Of a DNA stretch of 64,000 nt, positions 32,666 through 41,592 are shown in pieces (positions within the stretch are counted from its first letter, which is position 1; each line of letters begins with the position of its first letter). Source of the stretch: Woeseiaceae bacterium. Its GTDB lineage: Bacteria; Pseudomonadota; Gammaproteobacteria; Steroidobacterales; Woeseiaceae. Location: NCBI GenBank assembly GCA_021773035.1, contig JAJFKU010000016.1, forward strand, positions 1-64,000. The letters are read 5' to 3'. Made by a program: the position numbers and the translations under genes. The notes beneath the pieces were generated by a model, which was not told the DNA's origin, made no database searches, and worked only from the letters and a program-made list of their open reading frames with translations.

Positions 32666-35600
32666 CTAGAACATGTAGGTGAAATACAGAACTGTCTGGA
32701 ACAGATAGTCGTTTGTCCCATCACCGTCCGGGGTAACAGCTTCCGGGGAATCGCCATCCAGTGACCGATACAGGGCGCGAATCCCGACTTTCGTGGAGCG
32801 CAGCTCATCGCGTCGCTCATCAAGCAGGATGGAGTAGTCGATTTTGTACTGCTCCGGATAGGTCACGTTGAACTGCCGATGGAAGTCGTAGGGACCCCAG
32901 GCATCTTTCTTCGCGTAGCCGGAAATGATGTGCTTGCCACCAATAACAGCCTTGGCGTCGAGCGTGAAGAAGTCCCGTGTTCCACCGTTTGGATCGCCGG
33001 TTGACTGCTCATGCCCGCCGAGCAGACTCAGAATGTACTTACGACCGGCACGCGGATTGAAAACCATGCGGCTGGATGCTGTCCACACATCTTCAGATGG
33101 AAGACCGACACCAAAGGACGCATTCACGCCTGCAGGCTCGAAGAAGAACAGATGCGCGTCGGTAAACGTCGGGTACGCCGTGTAGTTCAAGCCAACGTTG
33201 AATGCGAACCTCGCATCCTCACGCATGTCGTTGTCCCAGGCATAAAAGGGGGTTGCGCCGGTGGGATCGTAGGTCACGAATATCTCGCCAGACTTCGCTT
33301 CGCGATTATCCAACACGGCAAAGGGATCGCTGTCCCGGTCGCGCGGCAGGATGCCTGGAAAAAGAATACCGCCGCCAATGGACGGAGAAATAAGCGGGTT
33401 CGCATCGACCAGGTTCTCCCGGTACAGCACACGTGGAAACACCATCCAGTTACCGAAATTCATCATTAAACCGGCATCGTATTCTTTCTTGTTACCCAGC
33501 CCGGAATACGGCAATCGCGTTCCAAACTCCCGCAGAGCGTTGCCGGCATCGGCGACAAGGCCCGCTTCATTCGCGGCAACGTAACCCAGGGCTCCGAAAA
33601 ACGGGAACGATAGCTTGACCTTGTAGCCCAGGGTATCGTCGTCGTCGATCTGGTCGGCGACGATATCGCCGTTTTCGTAGCGGTCATACAGGTCGTCGAC
33701 TTTTTCGGTCGCAGAAAGTATGCCGCCAAACTCCAGCTTGTATTTATCGGAAAACACTTTCGAACCGTACAGGGTCGTCTGACGCGACTGTCTTTCTGTC
33801 GCACCGGTCGAACCGGTACCCTCGTTAGCTCTCGCAATATCCTCCGAATGAATAAAGGTCCAATCGATCTTGCCGATGCTCTTTGTATAGCGAAGCACGA
33901 CCTTCGGGTTAGCGCCCCAATAAACTTCGGGTCCGGCGAGCACGGTCAGGCCTTCGAACTTCCCTTTGCCGCTTAGCTCGACACCCTCTGGCGCTTTCGC
34001 GTTCCAGATATCCATGCCGTCGAGGTCGGTTGCCTCACGAATCAGGCCGAAGAAATCGCCCTCGTAACCCCAGTGATAACGCGGCGTGTGATAGAACGCC
34101 GTTAAGTCGAAATGCTCGCCTTGATAGGTTGCATCGAAGTCGTAGATCTCGACTCGCTCGCGATCCTGAAGGGAAATTTCACGCGTAACGAAACCGACGC
34201 CCTCAATTTGTACGTCGGTTTCGATAATGAGCGGCAGGCCACGACGACCGTACTGAATTTCCAGCGGCTCCTTGTCGGCTACATTACCGAGAATGTTCAG
34301 CGTAAACTGGCCTTCGAAATTGTCGGCCGGCTGGAAACCGAAATCGAGGAATACCATCTGTCCATCGGAAAACTCAGTACCATTCTCGCCGCGTTCAGTG
34401 ATTGCCTGTTCAGCACCCTTCAAGACCAACTCGGCACGAACGCTGCCACCCGTGAGCCCGACGATTTTTTTCTTTTCCTTCGTCTCGGCCTTTAGCTGAC
34501 GTACTTCGCCCTTCAATGCATGGAATTCCATATTCATGTCGTCGAAGGCCTGATTGAATGCGGCCTTTTTGTGCATGTACGGGTCCATGTGCCAGACTTC
34601 GGACAATACGTCGTAGGCCATTCTCGGCCGCGCGGTATAGACGCCGTCGGAGTTTGTCGTGCCGAGCGCGGCAATCCCGAACCACTCCTCGTTCATGTTG
34701 TTCTTGCCCTCGGCCCAGTCGAACAGATAGGCCTGATTCGACCAGGAGGCGTTGTTGTCCTGAATATCGAGATTTTCGACCTGCAGGTACTTCCACCATT
34801 CATCGCGCCATTCAAAGACGAAACCGCCGATGGAGTTGCCTTCCTCGCCGTTACCGTAGGCTTTGTTGTACATCTCCTGCCACTGGTCTTTCAGAATGAT
34901 GGCCTGCGACCTTTGATCTTCTTCGAAATCACGTGCATTGAATGCATCGCTACCGAACTCGAAGAACACGACCGGCAGATCGAGTTTCTCATCCGCGTCT
35001 TTCCAAAGACCGGTAAAGCTCTTGCCGCGATAAGCGTTGACGCCAAGCACATCGAGGTCCGGGCATAATTCCGCGATCAGGTCGATATATTGAATATCGC
35101 CATTGACGATCGAAAACGGGTGATTCGGCGCAATCTTCTTACCGGCCGCCATAACCTCGTTGAAGAGGCTGTACAGGTAACGGGCTTTGGCGGTGTTCTG
35201 CTCGCCCTCCGGCAGGTTCTCGATTTCGAAGCTGGACCACGACAGTCCGTAGTTACTTTCGTTGCCGAAGGCGAACATCAGTACGCCCGGTACGTTCTTG
35301 TACTGGTCAACGAGTTCCAGCATGTCGGCTTTGAGTGTCGCTCGTGTCAGCTCATCCGAGTAGTCGGTAAACGGAACCCACTTCCCACCGACCGTATAAC
35401 CGTAACGTCCCATCAGCGGATTGACGACAGTCATGATGCCATGCTCGCGATAGATATAGGTTATCCACTTGGGAGGAACCATCGAGAAGGTGCGAATACT
35501 GTTGATACCGGCCGCCTTCATCAGCCCAAAGTCGTAGTCCAGCACCTTGCGAATAAAGTCGTCAGATTCGCCCCATAAGTTATAGGAGTAGTTCTGATTA

Positions 35601-35800
35601 CGTGGCGTATAACCCCATACGACGCCCTTTACATAGTGATCACGACCGTTAACCTGCAGCTTCCAGCCGTTTTCATCTTTGTACGTTGTCACAGTATCAG
35701 CGGCCTGCGCCTGTCCGGTCAGCGGTAAAGCAACAACCAGGACTACCGCAACACTGCTGCAAAGCCTCTTCAGGGTCTGGATCAAATTTAAACGCGTCAT
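32666..35800 (-). CDS. Clan GH-A glycosidase fused to an outer-membrane beta-barrel
   Basis: ATG 35800 (MTRLNLIQ) has AAGAG eight bases upstream. The 1044-residue protein has a signal peptide (VAVVLVVALPLTGQAQA) and a GH2/GH5-like TIM barrel at about 40-405 with acid/base E181 (LMFAFGNESNYG) and nucleophile E281 (PVVFFEFGSDAF). A predicted coiled coil (about 407-446; EFHALKGEVRQLKAETKEKK) follows, then about 590 residues of alternating amphipathic strands ending in VLYFTYMF, a terminus suited to BAM insertion. The coiled coil before a barrel recalls carbohydrate porins such as ScrY and OprB. With the N-terminus in the periplasm, the enzyme would sit at the inner mouth of its own pore. This is inference; the fold boundaries and residues are seen. 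Confidence 0.82.
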   Translation of the reverse strand: MTRLNLIQTLKRLCSSVAVVLVVALPLTGQAQAADTVTTYKDENGWKLQVNGRDHYVKGVVWGYTPRNQNYSYNLWGESDDFIRKVLDYDFGLMKAAGINSIRTFSMVPPKWITYIYREHGIMTVVNPLMGRYGYTVGGKWVPFTDYSDELTRATLKADMLELVDQYKNVPGVLMFAFGNESNYGLSWSSFEIENLPEGEQNTAKARYLYSLFNEVMAAGKKIAPNHPFSIVNGDIQYIDLIAELCPDLDVLGVNAYRGKSFTGLWKDADEKLDLPVVFFEFGSDAFNARDFEEDQRSQAIILKDQWQEMYNKAYGNGEEGNSIGGFVFEWRDEWWKYLQVENLDIQDNNASWSNQAYLFDWAEGKNNMNEEWFGIAALGTTNSDGVYTARPRMAYDVLSEVWHMDPYMHKKAAFNQAFDDMNMEFHALKGEVRQLKAETKEKKKIVGLTGGSVRAELVLKGAEQAITERGENGTEFSDGQMVFLDFGFQPADNFEGQFTLNILGNVADKEPLEIQYGRRGLPLIIETDVQIEGVGFVTREISLQDRERVEIYDFDATYQGEHFDLTAFYHTPRYHWGYEGDFFGLIREATDLDGMDIWNAKAPEGVELSGKGKFEGLTVLAGPEVYWGANPKVVLRYTKSIGKIDWTFIHSEDIARANEGTGSTGATERQSRQTTLYGSKVFSDKYKLEFGGILSATEKVDDLYDRYENGDIVADQIDDDDTLGYKVKLSFPFFGALGYVAANEAGLVADAGNALREFGTRLPYSGLGNKKEYDAGLMMNFGNWMVFPRVLYRENLVDANPLISPSIGGGILFPGILPRDRDSDPFAVLDNREAKSGEIFVTYDPTGATPFYAWDNDMREDARFAFNVGLNYTAYPTFTDAHLFFFEPAGVNASFGVGLPSEDVWTASSRMVFNPRAGRKYILSLLGGHEQSTGDPNGGTRDFFTLDAKAVIGGKHIISGYAKKDAWGPYDFHRQFNVTYPEQYKIDYSILLDERRDELRSTKVGIRALYRSLDGDSPEAVTPDGDGTNDYLFQTVLYFTYMF

Positions 35801-35859
35801 AGCGATCACTCTTATATTCTTGAATTTATTTGGTTTCTAAAACGACAATAGTCATCTAC

Positions 35860-38800
35860 TCACGGTGTCACAATCGTCATGTCATCAAAGTAGAAGGTCC
35901 AGTTGGTCGGATCAGTCGCTGCCGCGCCGTTGACACCGTTATCAAAGATCAGCGTGATTGCAGTAACGCCGTTGCCGGTGATCCCGGTGAAGTCAAAACT
36001 CAGCTCTTCCCAGCCGGTGCCGCCGTGATTCGCGGTGATTTCGCCGACCGGGCCACCTTCCAACTTGAACAACACGGGCACAGCTCGTTGCGACCAGACT
36101 TTCATCGTAAAGGAAGTACCAGCCGGTACGTTAACAGTACTCGGCAAAGTAAACGTCGATCCGCCGAACGTTTGTCCGGCGAACTTCTGCATCTGACCGA
36201 CCTTCGGGCTGGTACCGGTTCCGTTCACCTGTGGATTATCGATGACCGTTGCTGCGCCGCCCTCAAAATCCGCGAAGGTATAAGGCGCTCCGGCATCTTC
36301 GAAATCGCTCATCAGCGTCGCGGTAGGCCCACCGCTACCGCTACCGTCGGTGAAGTTGATGTTGTCGAAGTAGACAATGTTGTCCTGAGCTCGTCCGCCG
36401 AGGTCGAAATCGGGGAACACGATCAGCTGATCGATATCGATGGCTTCGAACAGGCCGATATTGCCGGAGAAATCGAAACTGAGTTCCTCCCATTGATTGA
36501 CCAGCGTATTCGCGACCTTGATTTCCGGTTGCGCCCCGCCATTCGCTATCGCGAACTTCAAACCCACGTCACTGATGACCGTTTTCCAGACCATAATCGT
36601 GACGGTGCTGTTGGTCGCGTCGAGTGTCAGAGGACCGATATCACCGTGCGCCGTTTCAGCACCGGCGAACGGCTGCCCACCAACTCGTGCCGTGACCTGG
36701 GCGACGTTCGCCGATGTGTTCGCGCCTGACGGATCAGGGTTCGCGATTATTTGAACCGGCGGATTGTCCGCATTTTCAAAGACAGTCCAGGTGAACCCGG
36801 TACCAATACCGGCTGGCTCGAAGTCGATCGCCGCCACCCCGCTGCCGCCACCTCCTCCACCACCAGAGGTGATAGCAATGTCATCGAAGTAGAACGTCCA
36901 GTTGGTCGGGTCTGTTGCCGCTGCGCCGTTGACGCCATTGTCGAAGATGAACGTTATTCCCGTGACGCCGTTCCCGCTTATGCCGGAGAAGTCGAAACTC
37001 AGTTCTTCCCAACCGCTACCGCCGTGATTCGCCGTGATCTCGCCAACGGGGCCGCCCTCGAGTTTGAATAACACGGGTACTGCTCGTTGCGACCAGACCT
37101 TCATCGTGAAAGTACTGTCAGCCGGCACATCGACCGGCGCCGGCAGGGTCAATGTCGAGCCGCCAAAAGTCTGACCCACGAACTTCAGCATCTGCGCGAC
37201 TCTCGCACTCGTGTTGATACCCGTCGCGTCGGGATTGTTCTCCACGGTCGCAGCACCACCTTCGAAGTCGGAGAAAATGTACGGACCACCCGTGTCTTCG
37301 AAATCGACCAGGTCACTCACGTTACCGCCACCGCCGCAGCTACTCGTTTGTTCGATGTCGTCAAAATAGAAGGTCCAGTTCGCCGCATCGTTCTGCGCGT
37401 CGCCTGCAGTACCGTTGTCGAAGATGAGTGTAATTGCCGTCGCCGGCGCACCAACGGTCGTGCCACTGAAGTCGAAGCAGAGCACTTCCCAGCCGCTACC
37501 GGTGTGATTCGCAGTGCGCTCCTGGTTCAAACCCTCGAGCTTAAGAAGTACGGGCACCGCACGTTGCGACCAGACCTTCACGGAATAGATTTCGCCTGCA
37601 GAAAAGTCGATGGCTGCACCGAGATCAAGTGTGCTGCCGCCGAAAGTATCGCCGGCGAATTTCTGCATTCGTCCAACCATCGCGCTAGCGTTAATCCCAG
37701 TCGCGTCGGGATTGGCTACCACAGTCGCCACACCGCCTCCGAAGTCACTGAAAACAAAAGGACCGACGCCTTCAAAATCCGTTGATGCGGGGGCACCACC
37801 GCCACCACCACCATTACCGTCGGTAAAGCTGATGTTGTCGAAGTAAACGATGTTGTCCTGAGTTCTTCCGCCGAGATCAAAGTCGGGAAACACAATCAGC
37901 TGATCAATATTGGTAGATTCGAACAGGCCTATGTTGCCCGAAAAGTCGAACGTCAGTTCTTCCCACTGGTTGACGAGCGTGTTCGCAACTTTAATCTCTC
38001 CCTGCGCACCGCCGTTCGCGATCGCGAACTTCAATCCAACGTCACTGATCACCGATTTCCAGACCATAATGGTGACGGTGCTGTTAGTGCTATCCAGTGT
38101 CAGGGGGCCGATATCGCCATGCGCTGTTTCGGCGCCAGCGAATGCTTGCCCACCAACTCGTGCGGTTACCTGAGCGACTGTTGCGGAGGTGTTGGCACCG
38201 GACTGATCGGGATTTGCAACGATCTGTACGGGCGGATTGTCGTCATTTTCAAATACGGTCCAGGTGAATCCGGCGCCGGTAGCAGCCGTCTCAAAGTCGA
38301 TGTCAGCGGATCCACCGCCACCACCACCGCCGCCACCCGCTGCAACATCGATGTCATCGAAGAAGTAGGTCTCGGCCGGCGCGCCGGCCGTACCGAAGTT
38401 AAAGAAGATAGTGATTTTGTTATAAGTGGCTGCCGCGTTGAACGCCGTCGTGCCGGACACCTCGTTGGCAAAATCGAAAGTCAGCGTTTCCCACGTATTC
38501 GCTACCGTTGTTGCCGCCTCCGTTTCCACGGAAATCGACGGATCGGACGCGTCCTCAATCTTCAATCGAACCGGTACTCCGGCTGCCGGCGAATACACCC
38601 GCACCGTCATTTCGGTGTTCGCAGCATCCAGCGGAATTGCCGGGACCGCATTGTTCGCCTCGGTTGAAACCGTCGTACCGGCGAAGGTTTCTGCACCGGC
38701 AGCACGATTGACCTGCACGACCTGATTCGCGCCGTCTGCAGGATCCGTCTGCACGCTTGCGTCTTCCGCGCCGCCGAAACCGGTCAGCGTGTAGGTCGTG

Positions 38801-39984
38801 CCGGCGTCATCGAAAGTGATCGCCGAGAACGAACCGCCACCACCGCCGCCACCTGCAGCAACATCGATGTCATCGAAAAAGTATGTTTCCGCAGGTGCAC
38901 CTGCGGCGCCAAAGTTGAAGAAAATCGTCACTTTGTTGTACGTTGCAGCGGCATTGAATGCTGCGGTGCCCGCCGCTTCGTTGGCGAAATCGAAGCTTAG
39001 TGTTTCCCACGTGTTCGCTGCTGTTGTTGTCGCCTCCGTTTCCACTGAGACCCCGGGGTTTGAAGCATCCTCAATCTTCAGTCGAACCGGGATACCGGCG
39101 GCCGGCGAATACACCCGTACTGTCATCCGCGTATTCGATGCGTCCAGCGGAATCGTCGGAACTGCAGCATTCGCTTCGGTTGACACCGTTGTTCCGGCAA
39201 AGGTTTCTGCACCGGCTGCACGATTGACCTGCACGACCTGATTGGTACCACCTGTCGGGTCATTTTGCAGACTCGAGTCTTCCGCACCACCAAAGCCGGC
39301 CAACGTGTAAGTTGTAACCGCGTCATCAAAAGTGATCGCAGAGAACGTGCCACCACCACCGCCGCCGCCAGGCGGAACCAGCGTGATGTCGTCGAAGTAG
39401 AAGGTCCAGTTGGTCGGATCGGCAGCCGCAGCTCCCAGTGTGCCATTATCGAAGATCAACGTGATGCCGGTCACGCTGCCCGAAAGACCTGGCAGGGAGA
39501 ACGTAAGCTCTTCCCAACCGCTGCCGCCATGCGTTATCTCAATGCCGGAACCGGGACCCTGTGGTTCGGGCTGGAACAGCACCTGCACCGACCGTTGTGA
39601 CCAGACCTTCATCGTAAATGAGCTACCGGAGGCAACGGTTAACGGGGTTGGAAGCGTTAACGTTGAACCGCCGAACGTGGCGCCGCTTGTCGCCGCGAAT
39701 TTCTGCATCTGCCCGACTTTGGCACTCGGATTGGAGGTGCCCTGCTCGGGATTATCAACAATTGACGCCACACCGCCTTCGAATTCGGTGAATGTGACTG
39801 CCGGACACGCATCCTCAAAAGTAATGGCATCGTTGCAACTTGCCGGGGGTGGCGGAGGTGGGGGTGGTGCCGGCGTACCGAGAATTGGCTCTTTCCCATC
39901 GCCCTGGCCACAGGCCGCGAGGGCGAATACCGGAAGGATGATCGTCAGGATGCGGAATGAGCGCACGGAAGAAATTGATTGCAT
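35860..39984 (-). CDS. Lipoprotein with eight repeated carbohydrate-binding-like modules
   Basis: The 1374-residue protein has a lipobox (VFALAACGQ), a proline-rich spacer (APPPPPPPP) and eight beta-sandwich-like modules of about 150-170 residues joined by glycine runs. Each begins near (I/D)FE(D/T) or ITFDD, has a central W-E-x-L/C-x-FDFSG strand, and ends in (F/V)YFD(D/N)I. By sequence the order is A B B C A A C A: type A holds GGSTLTLP and TFYFDDI, type B FAGTTVSTEAN and TYFFDDIDV, type C FTWTVFENDDNPPVQI and IVYFDNI. No catalytic motif was found. It is first in an operon with two clan GH-A glycosidases and preceded by two LacI operators, so it is probably a surface glucan-capture protein. 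Repeats are nearly identical within types. Confidence 0.85.
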   Translation of the reverse strand: MQSISSVRSFRILTIILPVFALAACGQGDGKEPILGTPAPPPPPPPPASCNDAITFEDACPAVTFTEFEGGVASIVDNPEQGTSNPSAKVGQMQKFAATSGATFGGSTLTLPTPLTVASGSSFTMKVWSQRSVQVLFQPEPQGPGSGIEITHGGSGWEELTFSLPGLSGSVTGITLIFDNGTLGAAAADPTNWTFYFDDITLVPPGGGGGGGTFSAITFDDAVTTYTLAGFGGAEDSSLQNDPTGGTNQVVQVNRAAGAETFAGTTVSTEANAAVPTIPLDASNTRMTVRVYSPAAGIPVRLKIEDASNPGVSVETEATTTAANTWETLSFDFANEAAGTAAFNAAATYNKVTIFFNFGAAGAPAETYFFDDIDVAAGGGGGGGSFSAITFDDAGTTYTLTGFGGAEDASVQTDPADGANQVVQVNRAAGAETFAGTTVSTEANNAVPAIPLDAANTEMTVRVYSPAAGVPVRLKIEDASDPSISVETEAATTVANTWETLTFDFANEVSGTTAFNAAATYNKITIFFNFGTAGAPAETYFFDDIDVAAGGGGGGGGGSADIDFETAATGAGFTWTVFENDDNPPVQIVANPDQSGANTSATVAQVTARVGGQAFAGAETAHGDIGPLTLDSTNSTVTIMVWKSVISDVGLKFAIANGGAQGEIKVANTLVNQWEELTFDFSGNIGLFESTNIDQLIVFPDFDLGGRTQDNIVYFDNISFTDGNGGGGGGAPASTDFEGVGPFVFSDFGGGVATVVANPDATGINASAMVGRMQKFAGDTFGGSTLDLGAAIDFSAGEIYSVKVWSQRAVPVLLKLEGLNQERTANHTGSGWEVLCFDFSGTTVGAPATAITLIFDNGTAGDAQNDAANWTFYFDDIEQTSSCGGGGNVSDLVDFEDTGGPYIFSDFEGGAATVENNPDATGINTSARVAQMLKFVGQTFGGSTLTLPAPVDVPADSTFTMKVWSQRAVPVLFKLEGGPVGEITANHGGSGWEELSFDFSGISGNGVTGITFIFDNGVNGAAATDPTNWTFYFDDIAITSGGGGGGGSGVAAIDFEPAGIGTGFTWTVFENADNPPVQIIANPDPSGANTSANVAQVTARVGGQPFAGAETAHGDIGPLTLDATNSTVTIMVWKTVISDVGLKFAIANGGAQPEIKVANTLVNQWEELSFDFSGNIGLFEAIDIDQLIVFPDFDLGGRAQDNIVYFDNINFTDGSGSGGPTATLMSDFEDAGAPYTFADFEGGAATVIDNPQVNGTGTSPKVGQMQKFAGQTFGGSTFTLPSTVNVPAGTSFTMKVWSQRAVPVLFKLEGGPVGEITANHGGTGWEELSFDFTGITGNGVTAITLIFDNGVNGAAATDPTNWTFYFDDMTIVTP

Positions 39985-40125
39985 AACAACTCTCTGGATG
40001 GCTAGTCGGCAGTTAGATAACTGATTTTAATACTGTTTTTATGCCTCTATTGCTGACAAATTCGATTTGGAAGGCCCCCCAACTGCTCGAATTGTGACGT
40101 CAGCGAGTTAATAAATAGCAATAAT

Positions 40126-40162
40126 TGACAGCGTTGTCAAAACTAAACTGACAACGCTGTCA
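40126..40162. promoter_or_regulatory. Double LacI-type operator and promoter of the eight-module lipoprotein operon
   Basis: TGACAGCGTTGTCA (40126-40139) and TGACAACGCTGTCA (40149-40162) are reverse complements of each other, 23 bp centre to centre. On the minus strand, the first site contains TTGACA followed by 17 bases ending in TGC and then TATTTA, a -35 with an extended -10 box. The start codon of the lipoprotein gene lies about 125 bp farther on. The double site suggests strong repression. Apart from these, the 217-bp gap holds nothing I recognise. Confidence 0.88.
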
Positions 40163-40201
40163 TAAAATCTGCAAACTTGCCCGCGTTTGGGCTGGCGCGT
40201 T

Positions 40202-41152
40202 CTAGCTACCGGAATACACGCGGACGTACTCTACGTCCATCGTGACCGGAAATACCGTGTTGGCATCCGGTGAGCCGGGCAAGTTACCGCCGACCGCAAC
40301 GTTAAGAATAATGTAAAAAGGCTGGTCAAACGGTGCCGGGAATGCGGCAGACGGTGTCGACCACGAGTTTTGCATGGCGTACAGGACGCCGTCGACATAC
40401 CAGCGAACCTCGGTCGCGTCCCACTCGATCGCGTAATCGTGGAATTCTGCCGAGGCACTGCTCGGCACCGTGTAGGTGTTCCCGGTAAACACGTTGTTAG
40501 GAAACGCCGGGCCATGGTGCAGGGTTCCAAGCACATTGTTGCCGCCAGCAGCGTCGAGATTGACCGCTTCCATGATGTCTACCTCACCCGATTGAGGCCA
40601 CGGTCCGTAGACCTCATCCTGAGACAGCATCCAGAAGGCCGGCCACAGCCCCTGCCCCGCCGGCAGGCGCATTCTTGCCTCTATGCGGCCGTACTTGAAC
40701 GCGAATCGATCACGTGTATTGATGCGGGCCGAGGTGTAGTCGTACTGCGCGATCGCCTGCTCCAGTGCAGTGATCGTCAGCATGCCGTTGCCGAGCTGAG
40801 CATTGTCCGGCAGGTAGTATTGGAGCTCGTTGTTACCCCATCCCGGAATGCCATACTCGGTACCATCCCCGGTCTCGAAGAACCACGACTGAGGGTCCAG
40901 TTGTCCGCCATCGAATTCATCGCTCCAGACCAGCGTCAACGCCCCGCCTGCAGACACGGCGTTATTGTTCGCGGCCGTGAGTGTGGGGTTACCGATATTG
41001 ACATTGCTTTGCGGCGGCAGGATCACTGGCGGCAGCACCTCAACAGCGGATAGCAGGTCCGCCTGGTTACCGTCGCCACCGCACGCTGACAACAAGAACA
41101 ACGGTGCCAGTGCCATCACTACGCCTGGCGAGCTCGTTCTGAGTATTCTCAT
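40202..41152 (-). CDS. GH16 laminarinase-type lipoprotein
   Basis: From ATG 41152 (MRILRTSS) the protein has 316 residues, with a lipobox (LFLLSACGG) 21 residues in. A short linker is followed by a GH16 domain from about residue 70: LVWSDEFDGGQLDPQSWFF, GWGNNELQYY, GQGLWPAFWML and the catalytic motif GEVDIMEAVN (E190, D192, E195). GWGNNELQ is typical of the laminarinase subgroup (GH16_3). It would make laminari-oligosaccharides at the envelope. The gene sits alone between operators at 40126 and 41230. A longer start at 41188 would spoil the signal peptide. Confidence 0.94.
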   Translation of the reverse strand: MRILRTSSPGVVMALAPLFLLSACGGDGNQADLLSAVEVLPPVILPPQSNVNIGNPTLTAANNNAVSAGGALTLVWSDEFDGGQLDPQSWFFETGDGTEYGIPGWGNNELQYYLPDNAQLGNGMLTITALEQAIAQYDYTSARINTRDRFAFKYGRIEARMRLPAGQGLWPAFWMLSQDEVYGPWPQSGEVDIMEAVNLDAAGGNNVLGTLHHGPAFPNNVFTGNTYTVPSSASAEFHDYAIEWDATEVRWYVDGVLYAMQNSWSTPSAAFPAPFDQPFYIILNVAVGGNLPGSPDANTVFPVTMDVEYVRVYSGS

Positions 41153-41229
41153 GGGTGGTTTCCATACGGTTTGAGCGCAGGAAACCATTTCCCTGCGCTA
41201 CGTGTAAGAAACCTCAATAAAGCAAGAAT

Positions 41230-41243
41230 TGACAGCGTTGTCA
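41230..41243. promoter_or_regulatory. LacI-type operator and promoter of the GH16 gene at 40202
   Basis: TGACAGCGTTGTCA on the plus strand reads TGACAACGCTGTCA for the gene. TTGACA overlaps it as a -35 box, followed by a 17-bp spacer ending in TGC and then TTTATT, an extended -10. The arrangement is the same as at 40126 and 45871. The start codon is 78 bp downstream of the site. Confidence 0.88.
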
Positions 41244-41264
41244 ATTTTGCGACCAAAGTATCGC

Positions 41265-41465
41265 CTAGGCAGGCTGGCGGCGACCCATCCACCATGCCCG
41301 GCGACCCGGGCGTCCACCATCCCGGCAGGACTGCCGGGGTTCGTCCATGGGCTTTCTGAGTCGCTCGTGTAGAATGGCGGGCACTGCCGCGAATCCGGCT
41401 ACTGTCGTCATGCCACCCAGGCTTAGTGAGAACGCGTCAAGATTTTCATTCGGCTTTTTGAACAT
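41265..41465 (-). CDS. Small ORF of 66 codons, uncertain
   Basis: ATG 41465 is preceded by GGAGAG about six bases upstream. The first 35 residues (MFKKPNENLDAFSLSLGG, MTTVAGFAAVPAI) are protein-like with a hydrophobic stretch; the rest is rich in Arg and Trp (RRAWWMGRRQPA) and lies over DNA with a perfect 8-bp hairpin (CCCGGCAG/CTGCCGGG, 41321-41338). It could be a short real gene or an accidental reading of structured DNA. It lies between the terminator of the LysR gene and the GH16 promoter, the only ORF in this 440-bp gap. Confidence 0.35.
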   Translation of the reverse strand: MFKKPNENLDAFSLSLGGMTTVAGFAAVPAILHERLRKPMDEPRQSCRDGGRPGRRAWWMGRRQPA

Positions 41466-41562
41466 GTCTTCTCTCCGTAACACAGTGGTTACACTTGGAA
41501 TTACCGGCCGCTCCATGCGTCCGATAACGCACGATAGGCAGATCAGAGAAAACTCACAAACG

Positions 41563-41585
41563 AAAAAAAGTCAGCTTGACGCTGA
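41563..41585 (-). terminator. Intrinsic terminator after the LysR gene
   Basis: Read on the minus strand, TCAGC-GTCAA-GCTGA is followed by C and seven T, eight bases past the LysR stop codon. A second overlapping hairpin (GCTGAA with TTCAGC) precedes it. It likely ends the GH3-GH17-LysR transcript. Confidence 0.72.
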
Positions 41586-41592
41586 AAAAAAT

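Noticed and set aside
36497-39600. Plus-strand ORFs within the eight-module gene (for example 37087-37785 and 38798-39241)
   Set aside because: Antisense shadows of a repetitive, GC-rich coding sequence; they repeat in step with the modules.
35860-39984. CRISPR-like or intergenic repeat array
   Set aside because: The repeats are 450-500 bp and coding; they are protein modules in one open frame, with glycine-run linkers producing the CCACCACCGCC pattern.
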